Shown: piece by piece, positions 9,609 to 17,805 of the stretch
Numbering within the stretch: the first letter of the stretch is position 1
Layout of the letters: the number at the start of each line of letters is the position of its first letter
Source of the DNA: Alloscardovia sp963543015
Lineage (GTDB): Bacteria > Actinomycetota > Actinomycetes > Actinomycetales > Bifidobacteriaceae
NCBI GenBank assembly: GCA_963543015.1
Contig: CAUTYZ010000010.1
Coordinates: forward strand, 14,305-78,304
Reading direction: 5' to 3'
DNA: 64,000 bases
Made by a program: the position numbers and the translations under genes
The notes under the pieces: generated by a model
Told to the model about the DNA's origin: nothing
Databases searched by the model: none
What the model saw: only the letters and a program-made list of their open reading frames with translations

Positions 9609-10868
9609 ATGAGTGACGAAACTACAGTAGCAGCACCAGCACAGCTCTCGACTGTGGAGCGATGGCGTTACTATATCGCATTTTTGGTATTTGCATTGCT
9701 GTGGATGGGCGGTCTTGCGATTGTCGCAGCTGTTTTGCTCCCACAGTATTTGAAGGACGTTATGGGCGATCCGAAGGCAGCAACAGGTGTGTACACTGTG
9801 CTGAGCTCGGTCACAGCACTTGCATCGCTCGTGTCCAATCTTTTGTTTGGAAACCTTTCTGACCGTACGCGTTCCCGTTTTGGCCGTCGTACCCCATGGA
9901 TTTTGGGTGGTGGAATTGTCGGCGGTGTCGCACTCTTCCTCACAGGAGCATTCTCTGATCCATGGCTTATCGGATTCTGGTACTGCGTCTGCATGTTTGG
10001 CTTGAACGCAATGATTGCGCCAATTATTGCCGCATTGTCTGACCGCGTTCCAGAAGATATGCGTGCATCAATGTCTGCATTCATGTCTCTCGGCACAACA
10101 GTTGGTACATCTATCGGTACGATTATCGGTGCTAACTTCATCCAGAACACCTTCCCGGGATTCTTGGTAGCAGGTATCCTCATGGGAGTTTCTGGTCTCG
10201 CGGCAATTCTCGTATGGCCTACCGAAAAGTCCTCGAAGGACCTTCCTCCAGTAAAGGGCGGTATGAAGGATCTTCTTCTTTCCTTTGTTCCACCAATTAA
10301 GGGCGCACGCGACTTCTGGCTCGCATTCCTCGGCCGTACATTCCTCATCTTCGGTTACTACATGATTCTCAATTACCAGCTCTTCATTTTGCAGGATTAT
10401 ATGGGAATGGATAAGAGCTCGTCAGGTCGTACCATCAGTATCATGTCGACTGTCATTATGGTGGCAGGTTTGATTGGGTCGCTCGGTTCTGGCTTCTTGT
10501 CGGATAAGATCGGCCGCCGTAAGCTTCCTGTAGCAGCAGCATCTATCTGCATGGCAGTGGGCTACTTGCTCCCATGGATTTTCAAGACTGAATGGTCCAT
10601 GCTTGGCTTTGCAGCTCTTGCAGGCTTCGGCTATGCAGTGTATGGCGCTGTCGATCAGGCATTGAATATCGATGTCCTTCCAAATATCGAAGAAGCAGGC
10701 AAGGATCTCGGTATTTTGAACATCGCAACTACTTTGGGACAGATGGTCGGACCTATCTTCACCGGTATCATTGTGGTGAACGTAGGCTACAGCCTCGTCT
10801 TCCCAGTTGCTATCGCATTCTCTGTCCTCGCAGTTATCTTCTTCTACATGATTCGTTCTACAAAGTAG
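9609..10868 (+). CDS. MFS sugar/glycoside transporter
   Basis: A 419-residue, 12-TM major facilitator. Motif A is present in the TM2-3 loop (GNLSDRTRSRFGRR), and the symmetry-related copy lies in the TM8-9 loop (GFLSDKIGRRKLP), so both halves are intact. The overall pattern matches MFS carriers often found beside glycosidase genes in bifidobacteria. SD AAAGGAG precedes the ATG. It starts a run of genes for three cytoplasmic glycosidases, none of which has a signal peptide, so it probably imports the intact glycoside or oligosaccharide they cleave. Substrate (beta-glucoside or beta-galactoside) is inferred from these neighbours. Confidence 0.88.
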   Translation: MSDETTVAAPAQLSTVERWRYYIAFLVFALLWMGGLAIVAAVLLPQYLKDVMGDPKAATGVYTVLSSVTALASLVSNLLFGNLSDRTRSRFGRRTPWILGGGIVGGVALFLTGAFSDPWLIGFWYCVCMFGLNAMIAPIIAALSDRVPEDMRASMSAFMSLGTTVGTSIGTIIGANFIQNTFPGFLVAGILMGVSGLAAILVWPTEKSSKDLPPVKGGMKDLLLSFVPPIKGARDFWLAFLGRTFLIFGYYMILNYQLFILQDYMGMDKSSSGRTISIMSTVIMVAGLIGSLGSGFLSDKIGRRKLPVAAASICMAVGYLLPWIFKTEWSMLGFAALAGFGYAVYGAVDQALNIDVLPNIEEAGKDLGILNIATTLGQMVGPIFTGIIVVNVGYSLVFPVAIAFSVLAVIFFYMIRSTK

Positions 10869-10981
10869 TACGTGCGGAGAACTGCAGAACGCACAGATCG
10901 GGCGTGCGCTTGGTTCGATTAATGTACTGAGACGTACGCCCATGCATAATTGAGATTTTCAGATTTTAAGATGAGGTAAAA

Positions 10982-12325
10982 ATGACTACATGGATTTCCA
11001 CCACAGAAGATGAGAAATTTGTAGAAAATTCTGTGGATACAACGACCGTTCGTGAATCTGCTGATTTCGAATTAACGGGAGAAAAATTCCAGGCAATTCG
11101 TGGCTTTGGTGGATGCTTCAACGAGCTTGGATACCAGACATTGACGGAAATTGCCAGCGAAGATGATGCTGAGCAAATTTTCAAGGAATTGTTTGATCCA
11201 TCAGAAATGAATTTCGTCTTCAACCGTGCACCAGTGGGCGCAAACGATTTTTCGCTTAATTGGTATAGCTATGATGAAACTGATGGTGACCTTGAGCTCA
11301 AGGACTTCAGTGTCGAACGCGACGAGAAGACGCTTATCCCTTACATTAAGCGCGCGCAGAAGTATCAGCCAGATTTGAAGCTGTTCTCCAGCCCATGGTC
11401 TCCTCCAACGTGGATGAAGTTCCCTAAGGTCTATAATTTCGGTCGTCTGGTGATGGAACCAGAAAATTTGCAAGCGTACGCAAACTACTTCGTCAAGTAC
11501 GTTCGCGCATACGAAGCACACGGAATTAAGGTAACGCATCTCTTCCCACAAAACGAGGTCTTCGCAGATCAAAAGTTCCCAAGCTGCCTGTATACAAGCG
11601 AGGATATGAAGATCTTCATTCGCGATTATCTCGGACCAACTTTCGAGCGTGAAGGATTGGATACCCACATCTGCCTCGGTACATTGAACGGTCCAGAAGA
11701 TATGGCATTCACAGGCGTAGGCTACGGCATGCGTATGGATAATTACAACCGTTGGGTAGATGGAATTCTCTTCGATGAGGATGCTCGTCGATTCATCAAG
11801 GGTATCGGATATCAGTGGGCAGGCCGTGCGGCTGTACAGCGTACCCACGAATCCTGGCCTGAGATGGAAATCTTCCAGACAGAGTCTGAGTGCGGTAACG
11901 GCGAAAATGCGTGGGATTATGCAGAATACATCTTCCACCTCATTAACCATTACTTCACGAACGGTGCAACGACATATACCTACTGGAATATGGTCTTGAC
12001 CGAGGTCGTGTCGACATGGGGTTGGATGCAAAATTCGCTCTACAGCATTGATTCGAAGACGGGTGCTGTTACGCGCAATCCTGAGTACTATGTGATGAAG
12101 CATTTCGCGAAGTACGTAAAGCCATGCGCTCGCGTGTTGGGTACAAAGGGTCATTTCAATTCGATGGCAATTGCTTTCGAAAATACGGATGGCACAGTTG
12201 TGGTTGTGGCACAAAATGCCCTCAATCAGGACATGCCATTTACCTTTGCAAATCCAAACGACCCTGAGAAGGGATTAAATGTCACACTGAAGGCACGTTC
12301 GTTCAATACTTTCGTGTTGGACTAG
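10982..12325 (+). CDS. Intracellular glycoside hydrolase family 30
   Basis: A 447-residue (beta/alpha)8 glycosidase with the GH30 N-terminal signature AIRGFGGCFNELGYQTL. The retaining catalytic pair is visible: acid/base Glu192 in FPQNEVF and nucleophile Glu301 in IFQTESECGNG. SPWSPPTWMK (137-146), also characteristic of GH30, is present. A C-terminal beta-sandwich side domain follows (from about residue 385). There is no signal peptide, so it acts in the cytoplasm. GH30 covers beta-glucosidase, beta-1,6-glucanase, beta-xylosidase and beta-1,6-galactanase activities; the sequence alone does not decide. It lies 113 nt after the transporter and presumably acts on its cargo. Confidence 0.88.
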   Translation: MTTWISTTEDEKFVENSVDTTTVRESADFELTGEKFQAIRGFGGCFNELGYQTLTEIASEDDAEQIFKELFDPSEMNFVFNRAPVGANDFSLNWYSYDETDGDLELKDFSVERDEKTLIPYIKRAQKYQPDLKLFSSPWSPPTWMKFPKVYNFGRLVMEPENLQAYANYFVKYVRAYEAHGIKVTHLFPQNEVFADQKFPSCLYTSEDMKIFIRDYLGPTFEREGLDTHICLGTLNGPEDMAFTGVGYGMRMDNYNRWVDGILFDEDARRFIKGIGYQWAGRAAVQRTHESWPEMEIFQTESECGNGENAWDYAEYIFHLINHYFTNGATTYTYWNMVLTEVVSTWGWMQNSLYSIDSKTGAVTRNPEYYVMKHFAKYVKPCARVLGTKGHFNSMAIAFENTDGTVVVVAQNALNQDMPFTFANPNDPEKGLNVTLKARSFNTFVLD

Positions 12326-12335
12326 GCAAGGTGCG

Positions 12336-12408
12336 GGCTGCTAGCTAGCTGGGCAGTCAGACCGTCAGTTAGGACGGGGGCTATCGGTTAGATTGCCGGT
12401 TAGCAGCC
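12336..12408 (+). ncRNA. Possible structured RNA element (three-way-junction-like) in a 3' UTR
   Basis: The 339-bp gap between the GH30 and GH42 genes contains nested inverted repeats. The outer stem is GGCTGCTAGC (12336-12345) with GTTAGCAGCC (12399-12408), one G-U pair. It encloses a CCGTC/GACGG hairpin (12362-12377, 6-nt loop) and a CGG/CCG arm (12385-12398). The unit GTTAG recurs three times. There is no T-tract, so it is not a typical terminator. It could be a processing or stability element, or a degenerate repeat. The remaining 12409-12664 holds no gene I can support. Confidence 0.3.
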
Positions 12409-12664
12409 AGCCAGACGAGATCAGTAGGACTCACGGGCAGGGAGGATAGACACGATTTTCTGCGCGTTTGCGGACGGAGTAAGGCAATGCCTAACGCCTC
12501 ATGCTTATAGACATGACGTTATTTTGCTATCGTTCGTTATCACTCAGAAAATTCGCACTGCCTCCCTCAGTTGCTGTACGTACTGATTACAATACTTTTC
12601 GAGAGATCAATTTTCCTTACACTGTGTCAGTCTGTGTAAGTAAGAAGTTATGTAAGGCATCATC

Positions 12665-14791
12665 ATGGCAAAGACGCATGTAGACCGTTTCCTTTTCGGA
12701 GCGGCATATTACGACGAATATATCCTTCCGCACGACATTGATCGCATTGATACGGACTTCCAAATGATGCGCGATGCGGGCATGAACGTTATCCGAATTG
12801 CAGAATTTACGTGGAGTACTGAAGAACCTGAACCTGGGGTTTTCAACTTTGCTCATGTCGATCGAGCGCTGGATGCGGCAAGCAAGTATGGAATTGACGT
12901 CATTATCGGCACTCCGACTGCAGCTGTTCCAAGCTGGCTTGTCGAGCTCGATCCGCATGTGCTCGCTGTTCAGGATAATTCTGGTCAGGCAAAGTATGGC
13001 GTTCGCCAGAATATGGACATCGTTAATGGGACATATCGTTTTTACGCAGAACGAATTATCCGAAAGCTCGTTGAGCATACGGCATCGCATCCGCAGGTTA
13101 TCGGATTCCAAGTCGACAACGAAACGAAATATTATGATTCATGCAGTCCTGATCTGCAAAAATTATTCGTGCAGTCGTTGAGAAAGCGCTTCCATAATTC
13201 AACTGATGAGATGAACAAGGCGTTTGGTTTGGATTACTGGTCGAACCGTATTGACGCGTGGGAGAATTTCCCTGACGTGTCAGGCTCGATTAACCAGTCG
13301 TTGCGCGGCGCTTTTGATGAATTTAGGCGTGCGGTGGTCGCGGAATTCTTAGCATGGCAGGCGGCAATTGTGCGCGAATATGCGCGAGATGATCAGTTTG
13401 TTACGCAGAATTTCGATTACGAATGGCGTGGGTATTCGTATGGTGTGCAGCCTGCTGTTAATCATTTCGAAGCGGGCAAGGCGCTGGATATCTCGGGCGT
13501 GGATATTTACCATCCGACTGAGGAACATTTGACTGGTAAGGAAATTGGCTTCGGCGGTGATGTAGCACGTTCGGTTAAAGATGGTCGCAACTTCATCGTT
13601 TTGGAAACTCAAGCTCAGGGGCAAAATGGCTGGCTTCCATACCCAGGGCAGCTTCGACTTCAGGCGTATTCCCATGTGGCAAATGGTGCTGATGGTGTGA
13701 TGTACTGGCATTGGCATTCCATCCATAACTCGTTTGAAACGTACTGGAAGGGCGTGCTTTCTCACGATTTTGCAAAAAATCTTACATATGAAGAAGCGGG
13801 AATTTTCGGTCGAGAAATGGAAAATGATGCCATCGGTGGACGACTTCTTCATTCGCAGAAAAACAACCGCGTAGCCATTATGGTGTCGAACGAAGCGCTG
13901 ACTGCTCTGAACTGGTTTAATCTCGAATCGGGATTCCCATTTGGAGGAAGTCTTGCGTATAACGACATTGTTCGTAGATACTATGATGCTTTGTTTGAAT
14001 TGAACGTCGAAGTCGATATCATTCCGGTGAATGCGGATGCGGAAAGACTGCGGCGCTACGACATGATCGTTACGCCTGCGCTGTATGTGGCCGCTCAAGA
14101 AACGATTGATCGTTTGCGTGAGTATGTGCGAGATGGTGGTCATCTTGTGTCGGGCATGCGTTCATTTGTGACGGACAACGATACGACCGTGTGGCAAGAC
14201 GCTGCTCCGCATGATTTAACGGATGTGTTTGGTATGACGTATAACCAATTCACACGTCCAGATGGTGCCGTGACTGTATCGGGTGATGGCGAGCTGGAAA
14301 ATGTAGTGAATGCAAGCATGGCAGAAGGTTTGATCGAGCTGCTGAAATTGACGGCAACTGATACGGAAGTTTTGGCATCGTACGATCATTATGCGTGGGA
14401 TTCCTATGCGGCAATTACACGGCATGCGTATGGTAAGGGATCAGCTGAGTATATTGGCACGCTACTTTCCGCGGATACATTGCGGGCAGTGTTGCGCGAG
14501 GCTGTGGAATACGCGGGTGTGAAACCGGTAGGAATGGATTTGTCAGGTGTCGTGACTGTGCGTCAAACGATTACACCAGATGGAAAAACGGCTACATACT
14601 TGCTGAACTATTCTGCAGATTCGGTCACTTTTAAGTCGCCTGTGGGTGGGGAAGTGATAGTCGCACCGGAAATTATCGGTCAGGATGGAAAAATTGCTCA
14701 CAATGCGACACCTCTGCCAGCGGGCACTCGCGTGGCTGTGGGAGATGACGTGACAATTGGGCGATGGAATCTTGCGGTCATTCTGGGATAA
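12665..14791 (+). CDS. Intracellular beta-galactosidase-type glycosidase, GH42
   Basis: A 708-residue GH42 enzyme of normal family length. It opens with FLFGAAYYDEY and the (beta/alpha)8 landmarks NVIRIAEFTWSTEEPEPG. The acid/base is Glu153 in GFQVDNE and the nucleophile Glu314 in FIVLETQAQG. The trimerisation/GATase-like domain (about 395-610) and a small C-terminal beta domain follow. No signal peptide. Family members hydrolyse terminal beta-galactosides. With the neighbouring GH30 and GH3 genes and the MFS importer it suggests stepwise breakdown of an imported hetero-oligosaccharide. The SD is weak (AAGG, 7 nt before ATG). Activity on galactosides is family-based inference. Confidence 0.9.
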   Translation: MAKTHVDRFLFGAAYYDEYILPHDIDRIDTDFQMMRDAGMNVIRIAEFTWSTEEPEPGVFNFAHVDRALDAASKYGIDVIIGTPTAAVPSWLVELDPHVLAVQDNSGQAKYGVRQNMDIVNGTYRFYAERIIRKLVEHTASHPQVIGFQVDNETKYYDSCSPDLQKLFVQSLRKRFHNSTDEMNKAFGLDYWSNRIDAWENFPDVSGSINQSLRGAFDEFRRAVVAEFLAWQAAIVREYARDDQFVTQNFDYEWRGYSYGVQPAVNHFEAGKALDISGVDIYHPTEEHLTGKEIGFGGDVARSVKDGRNFIVLETQAQGQNGWLPYPGQLRLQAYSHVANGADGVMYWHWHSIHNSFETYWKGVLSHDFAKNLTYEEAGIFGREMENDAIGGRLLHSQKNNRVAIMVSNEALTALNWFNLESGFPFGGSLAYNDIVRRYYDALFELNVEVDIIPVNADAERLRRYDMIVTPALYVAAQETIDRLREYVRDGGHLVSGMRSFVTDNDTTVWQDAAPHDLTDVFGMTYNQFTRPDGAVTVSGDGELENVVNASMAEGLIELLKLTATDTEVLASYDHYAWDSYAAITRHAYGKGSAEYIGTLLSADTLRAVLREAVEYAGVKPVGMDLSGVVTVRQTITPDGKTATYLLNYSADSVTFKSPVGGEVIVAPEIIGQDGKIAHNATPLPAGTRVAVGDDVTIGRWNLAVILG

Positions 14792-14837
14792 AAGCTTGTA
14801 GTGGAAGTGCCCCGCGGGTGATACGGCAAGTGGTTAG

Positions 14838-14935
14838 TCTTGCAAAAAATCATTCGCGGGGGCATCGTCTCGGAAATTTTGCAAGAGAAATCATTCGCGG
14901 GTACGCATAGAATAAAAGATGATGTTAGCGTTCAC
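14838..14935 (+). promoter_or_regulatory. Inverted and direct repeats upstream of the GH3 gene
   Basis: A perfect 10-bp inverted repeat (TCTTGCAAAA at 14838-14847, TTTTGCAAGA at 14877-14886) is interleaved with two direct copies of AAATCATTCGCGGG (14847-14860 and 14888-14901, 41 bp apart). A degenerate GTTAGCGTTCAC (14924-14935), matching half of the GTGAACGTTCAC palindrome ahead of the MFS gene, lies 36 bp before the GH3 start. The arrangement looks like regulator binding sites; there is no T-tract for a terminator. Function is inference. Confidence 0.4.
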
Positions 14936-14970
14936 ATACGCGTAAAACGTCATAGTAATGGGAGAACTCA

Positions 14971-17217
14971 ATGGTGAATGTACACGATTTAACAGTAGAA
15001 GAAAAGGCATCGCTCACATCGGGCGGCGACGCATGGCACTTCCAGCCAATTGAACGTCTGGGAGTTCCGGGCTATATGCTTACGGATGGTCCTCACGGTC
15101 TGCGTAAGGAAAATAACGAGACAGCAGCTCTCGATATGAAAAATACCATTCCTTCGACATGCTTCCCTCCAGCAGCTGGTATGTCCAGCTCGTGGAATCC
15201 AAAACTCGTGCATGAAGTGGGCGTCGCGATGGGTGAAGAGTGCATTCAGGAAAATGTAGCTGTCATCCTCGGACCTGGCGTGAATATCAAGCGCAATCCA
15301 TTGGGTGGACGCTCTTTCGAATACTGGTCAGAAGATCCATACTTGGCAGGTCACGAAGCAATTGGCATCGTAGAAGGTGTACAGTCCCAAGGTGTGGGTA
15401 CATCCCTGAAGCATTTTGCTGCGAACAATCAGGAAACTGACCGCTTGCGTATCAATGCGCGCATTACTGAGCGAACATTGCGCGAAATTTATTTGCCAGC
15501 ATTTGAGCACATCGTGAAAACTGCTCAGCCATGGACGATTATGTGCGCGTATAACCAGCTCAACGGCGTCTTTGGCTCGGAAAATCATTGGCTTTTGACG
15601 GAAGTTTTGCGCGATGAGTGGGGATTTGAAGGCATCGTTATGAGTGACTGGGGTGCTGTGCATGATCGCGTAGCATCTTTGAACGCTGGACTGAATCTCG
15701 AAATGCCTCCAAGCTACACGGATAATGAAGTCGTCGTCGCTGTTAAAGATGGTCGAATTTCTGAAGAGCAGCTCGACCGCATGGCTCAGGGTATGCTGGA
15801 TTTGGTGGAGAAGGCTCAGGAAGCAATGTTGCGCGAAGGCTTCACCTATAAGATTCCAGCTCATCATGTCATCGCACGTCGCGCGGCTCAAGAATCCATC
15901 GTTATGCTGAAGAATGAGGGTGGGCTTTTGCCATTGGATCCTCAAACACGCGTGGCTGTTATCGGCGAATTTGCGCGCACGCCACGTTATCAGGGCGGCG
16001 GTTCTTCGCATCTGAACCCAACGCGTATGGATTCTATCCTCGATGCTTTGGATGAAACAGGTGCTCATTTCGTCTTCGCGCCTGGTTTTACCTTGGATCG
16101 TTCCGAGCAGACAGACGAATTGACTGAAGAGGCATTGGCAGCTGCACGCGATGCCCAGGCTGTTATCTTCACTATGGGTCTTCCAGAAGAGGAAGAATCC
16201 GAAGGTTTCGATCGTACAACGCTCGATATGCCAGCAAAGCAGATTGAACTTTTGTCCGCTGTCAGCAAGGTCAATCCGAATGTAATCGTCGTTCTCTCCA
16301 ACGGATCTGCAGTGCAGATGGACCCATGGCAGGACGATGCTAAGGCAGTTCTTGAAACATGGTTGCTCGGTCAGGCGGGTGGTTTGGCTGTATCTGATAT
16401 CGTCTTCGGTGATGCAAATCCATCGGGTAAGCTGGCTCAGACTCTTCCATTGGATATCAAGGATGATCCTTCTATGGTCAATTGGCCTGGCGGTGATCGC
16501 GTGGTCGACTATGGCGAGGGTGTTTTTGTGGGCTATCGCTACTACGATACTTTCGATGTCGACGTAGCATATCCATTCGGATTCGGTTTGAGCTACTCGA
16601 CCTTCGATATTTCCAATATTCGCGTGGAAGTTAAGGGCGATATGGCCGTACGCGTCCATGCGACGGTGACAAACACATCGGATGTCGATGGTGCTGAGGT
16701 CGTTCAGGTATATGTCAATCCTGCAGAAAATAGTCCAGTGGAGCGTCCAGTGCATGAGCTGAAGGGCTTTGCTAAGGTCTTCGTTCCTGCGGGCAAGTCG
16801 GAAGACGTGGTCTTTGACCTTGATGATCGCGCATTCGCATACTGGTCTGAGAAGGATCATCGTTGGCGCGTAGTAGAGGGCAAGTACGGCATCGAAATCG
16901 CAACGTCTTCGCGCGACATTGTTTCACGTGAAACTGTGAAGTTGATGGGTGATGACTTCTATGAGGAGCTCGATGAGTGGTCAAACTTCGGCGAATTTAA
17001 GGCTGATTCATTCGGTGCGCTCGCAGTTTCTCACATGATTGAGAAGGGCAAGACTGGCGAACTTCCTGCAATTCCTGAGGATAACGTGGGTGTTCAGCTC
17101 TTCTTAGAGACTATGCCAATTAACTCGATGCCTGTGCTCTTCGGCAAGGATGGACGTCGATTGACACAGTTCTTGCTCGACGACTATAAGGCTGAGCGAG
17201 CAAAGCTTGGTAAGTAA
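14971..17217 (+). CDS. Intracellular beta-glucosidase, GH3
   Basis: A 748-residue GH3 enzyme with the usual order: N-terminal TIM barrel (about 1-300) with DGPHGLR, GRSFEYWSEDP and KHFAANNQETDR motifs; nucleophile Asp226 in IVMSDWGAVHD; an alpha/beta sandwich domain (about 310-550) bearing the variable acid/base; and a fibronectin-III-like C-terminal domain (about 570-670). No PA14 insertion and no signal peptide. Beta-glucosidase is the most frequent activity, but GH3 also contains beta-xylosidases and others. SD GGGAGAA precedes the ATG. It completes the glycoside locus, and its own operator-like repeats suggest separate initiation. Confidence 0.9.
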   Translation: MVNVHDLTVEEKASLTSGGDAWHFQPIERLGVPGYMLTDGPHGLRKENNETAALDMKNTIPSTCFPPAAGMSSSWNPKLVHEVGVAMGEECIQENVAVILGPGVNIKRNPLGGRSFEYWSEDPYLAGHEAIGIVEGVQSQGVGTSLKHFAANNQETDRLRINARITERTLREIYLPAFEHIVKTAQPWTIMCAYNQLNGVFGSENHWLLTEVLRDEWGFEGIVMSDWGAVHDRVASLNAGLNLEMPPSYTDNEVVVAVKDGRISEEQLDRMAQGMLDLVEKAQEAMLREGFTYKIPAHHVIARRAAQESIVMLKNEGGLLPLDPQTRVAVIGEFARTPRYQGGGSSHLNPTRMDSILDALDETGAHFVFAPGFTLDRSEQTDELTEEALAAARDAQAVIFTMGLPEEEESEGFDRTTLDMPAKQIELLSAVSKVNPNVIVVLSNGSAVQMDPWQDDAKAVLETWLLGQAGGLAVSDIVFGDANPSGKLAQTLPLDIKDDPSMVNWPGGDRVVDYGEGVFVGYRYYDTFDVDVAYPFGFGLSYSTFDISNIRVEVKGDMAVRVHATVTNTSDVDGAEVVQVYVNPAENSPVERPVHELKGFAKVFVPAGKSEDVVFDLDDRAFAYWSEKDHRWRVVEGKYGIEIATSSRDIVSRETVKLMGDDFYEELDEWSNFGEFKADSFGALAVSHMIEKGKTGELPAIPEDNVGVQLFLETMPINSMPVLFGKDGRRLTQFLLDDYKAERAKLGK

Positions 17218-17304
17218 GCCGAGCTGACAACTCCGACTGCATTCTTTCTCATTTCTCTCTCCATCGATAGAAAAATAGATAGAAAATAGAAGATAGAAAA
17301 ACTG

Positions 17305-17333
17305 GGCGGTACTTCGAAAGAGGTACCGCCTTT
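17305..17333 (+). terminator. Terminator after the GH3 gene
   Basis: Perfect 8-bp stem GGCGGTAC (17305-17312) and GTACCGCC (17323-17330), 10-nt loop, followed by TTTGTT. The T-tract is short, but the position 90 nt after the GH3 stop fits. Confidence 0.75.
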
Positions 17334-17435
17334 GTTGGCGAGGAATTCAGACGTTCTGTATGGCTGTGTGGTGCGTCAATTTTTCCGGTCGCGTTACATG
17401 GCGTATTACATAGTGGACACATAGCCGACAATTAG

Positions 17436-17465
17436 GCGACAAAATATCAGGGCATGCGCTACACT
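17436..17465 (+). promoter_or_regulatory. Predicted promoter of the leader peptide and permease transcript
   Basis: GCGACA (17436-17441, four of six -35 consensus bases) and TACACT (17460-17465, -10) are 18 bp apart. Transcription from here would start about 30-35 nt before the small leader ORF. The call rests on consensus and position only. Confidence 0.4.
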
Positions 17466-17505
17466 GAACGAAACAATTGATACGAACTATTTCGAAGGAG
17501 GTCTC

Positions 17506-17601
17506 ATGGCAGCACAGCGTATGCTTACCAGCATCAGCCGATCTGAAACTCAGGTTTCGATGAATCACGAGGCTTCCCGACATCATCTCCATCGCCATTA
17601 A
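17506..17601 (+). CDS. 31-codon His-rich leader peptide (candidate regulatory uORF)
   Basis: ATG at 17506 is preceded by an excellent SD (AAGGAGG, 17496-17502, then TCTC or similar spacing) and opens a 31-codon frame ending TAA at 17599-17601. The last 11 residues are HEASRHHLHRH: five histidines, including a His-His pair, in the position where control codons sit in attenuation leaders. The start of the peptide (MAAQRMLTSISRSE) is unremarkable. It lies about 200 nt before an amino-acid permease, with alternative hairpins between. By analogy with his-operon leaders, ribosome stalling when histidyl-tRNA is scarce would change folding of the downstream mRNA. I know of no named family for it; translation and function are inference. 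Confidence 0.6.
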   Translation: MAAQRMLTSISRSETQVSMNHEASRHHLHRH

Positions 17602-17805
17602 GCGATTCTTGTGTGTCGTATTCGGCATATCGATGTGAGTGTCGACACGATTGAGTACAGATAATTCATAATTCGGTACACATACTGTCACACATCCAGT
17701 AATTTTAATTTTCACATTTTTGAAGCACAATAAATTCCAAGGGCGTAGTGTACGCGGGGTAATTATGCGTACTCGTACACGCGTCGGAGATGAAAGAGAA
17801 CTTTT
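17602..17805 (+). promoter_or_regulatory. Candidate attenuator / SD-masking mRNA structures
   Basis: Between leader peptide and permease lie competing helices. Early pair: GTGTCG (17613-17618) can pair with CGACAC (17643-17648), or the palindrome GTGTCGACAC (17639-17648) can fold on itself. Late pair: GTACGC (17750-17755) with GCGTAC (17767-17772), or GTGTACG (17748-17754) with CGTACAC (17774-17780). The late alternatives share 17750-17754 and cannot coexist. The second ends 5 nt before the permease SD (GGAG, 17786-17789). With no U-tract, control of translation initiation is more likely than termination. Confidence 0.4.

Noticed and set aside
15328..16860. 510-codon open frame antisense to the GH3 gene
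   Set aside because: The plus strand has an intact GH3 enzyme with all motifs; the antisense frame is Cys/His/Ile-rich and has no domain signal. It is a by-product of codon bias.
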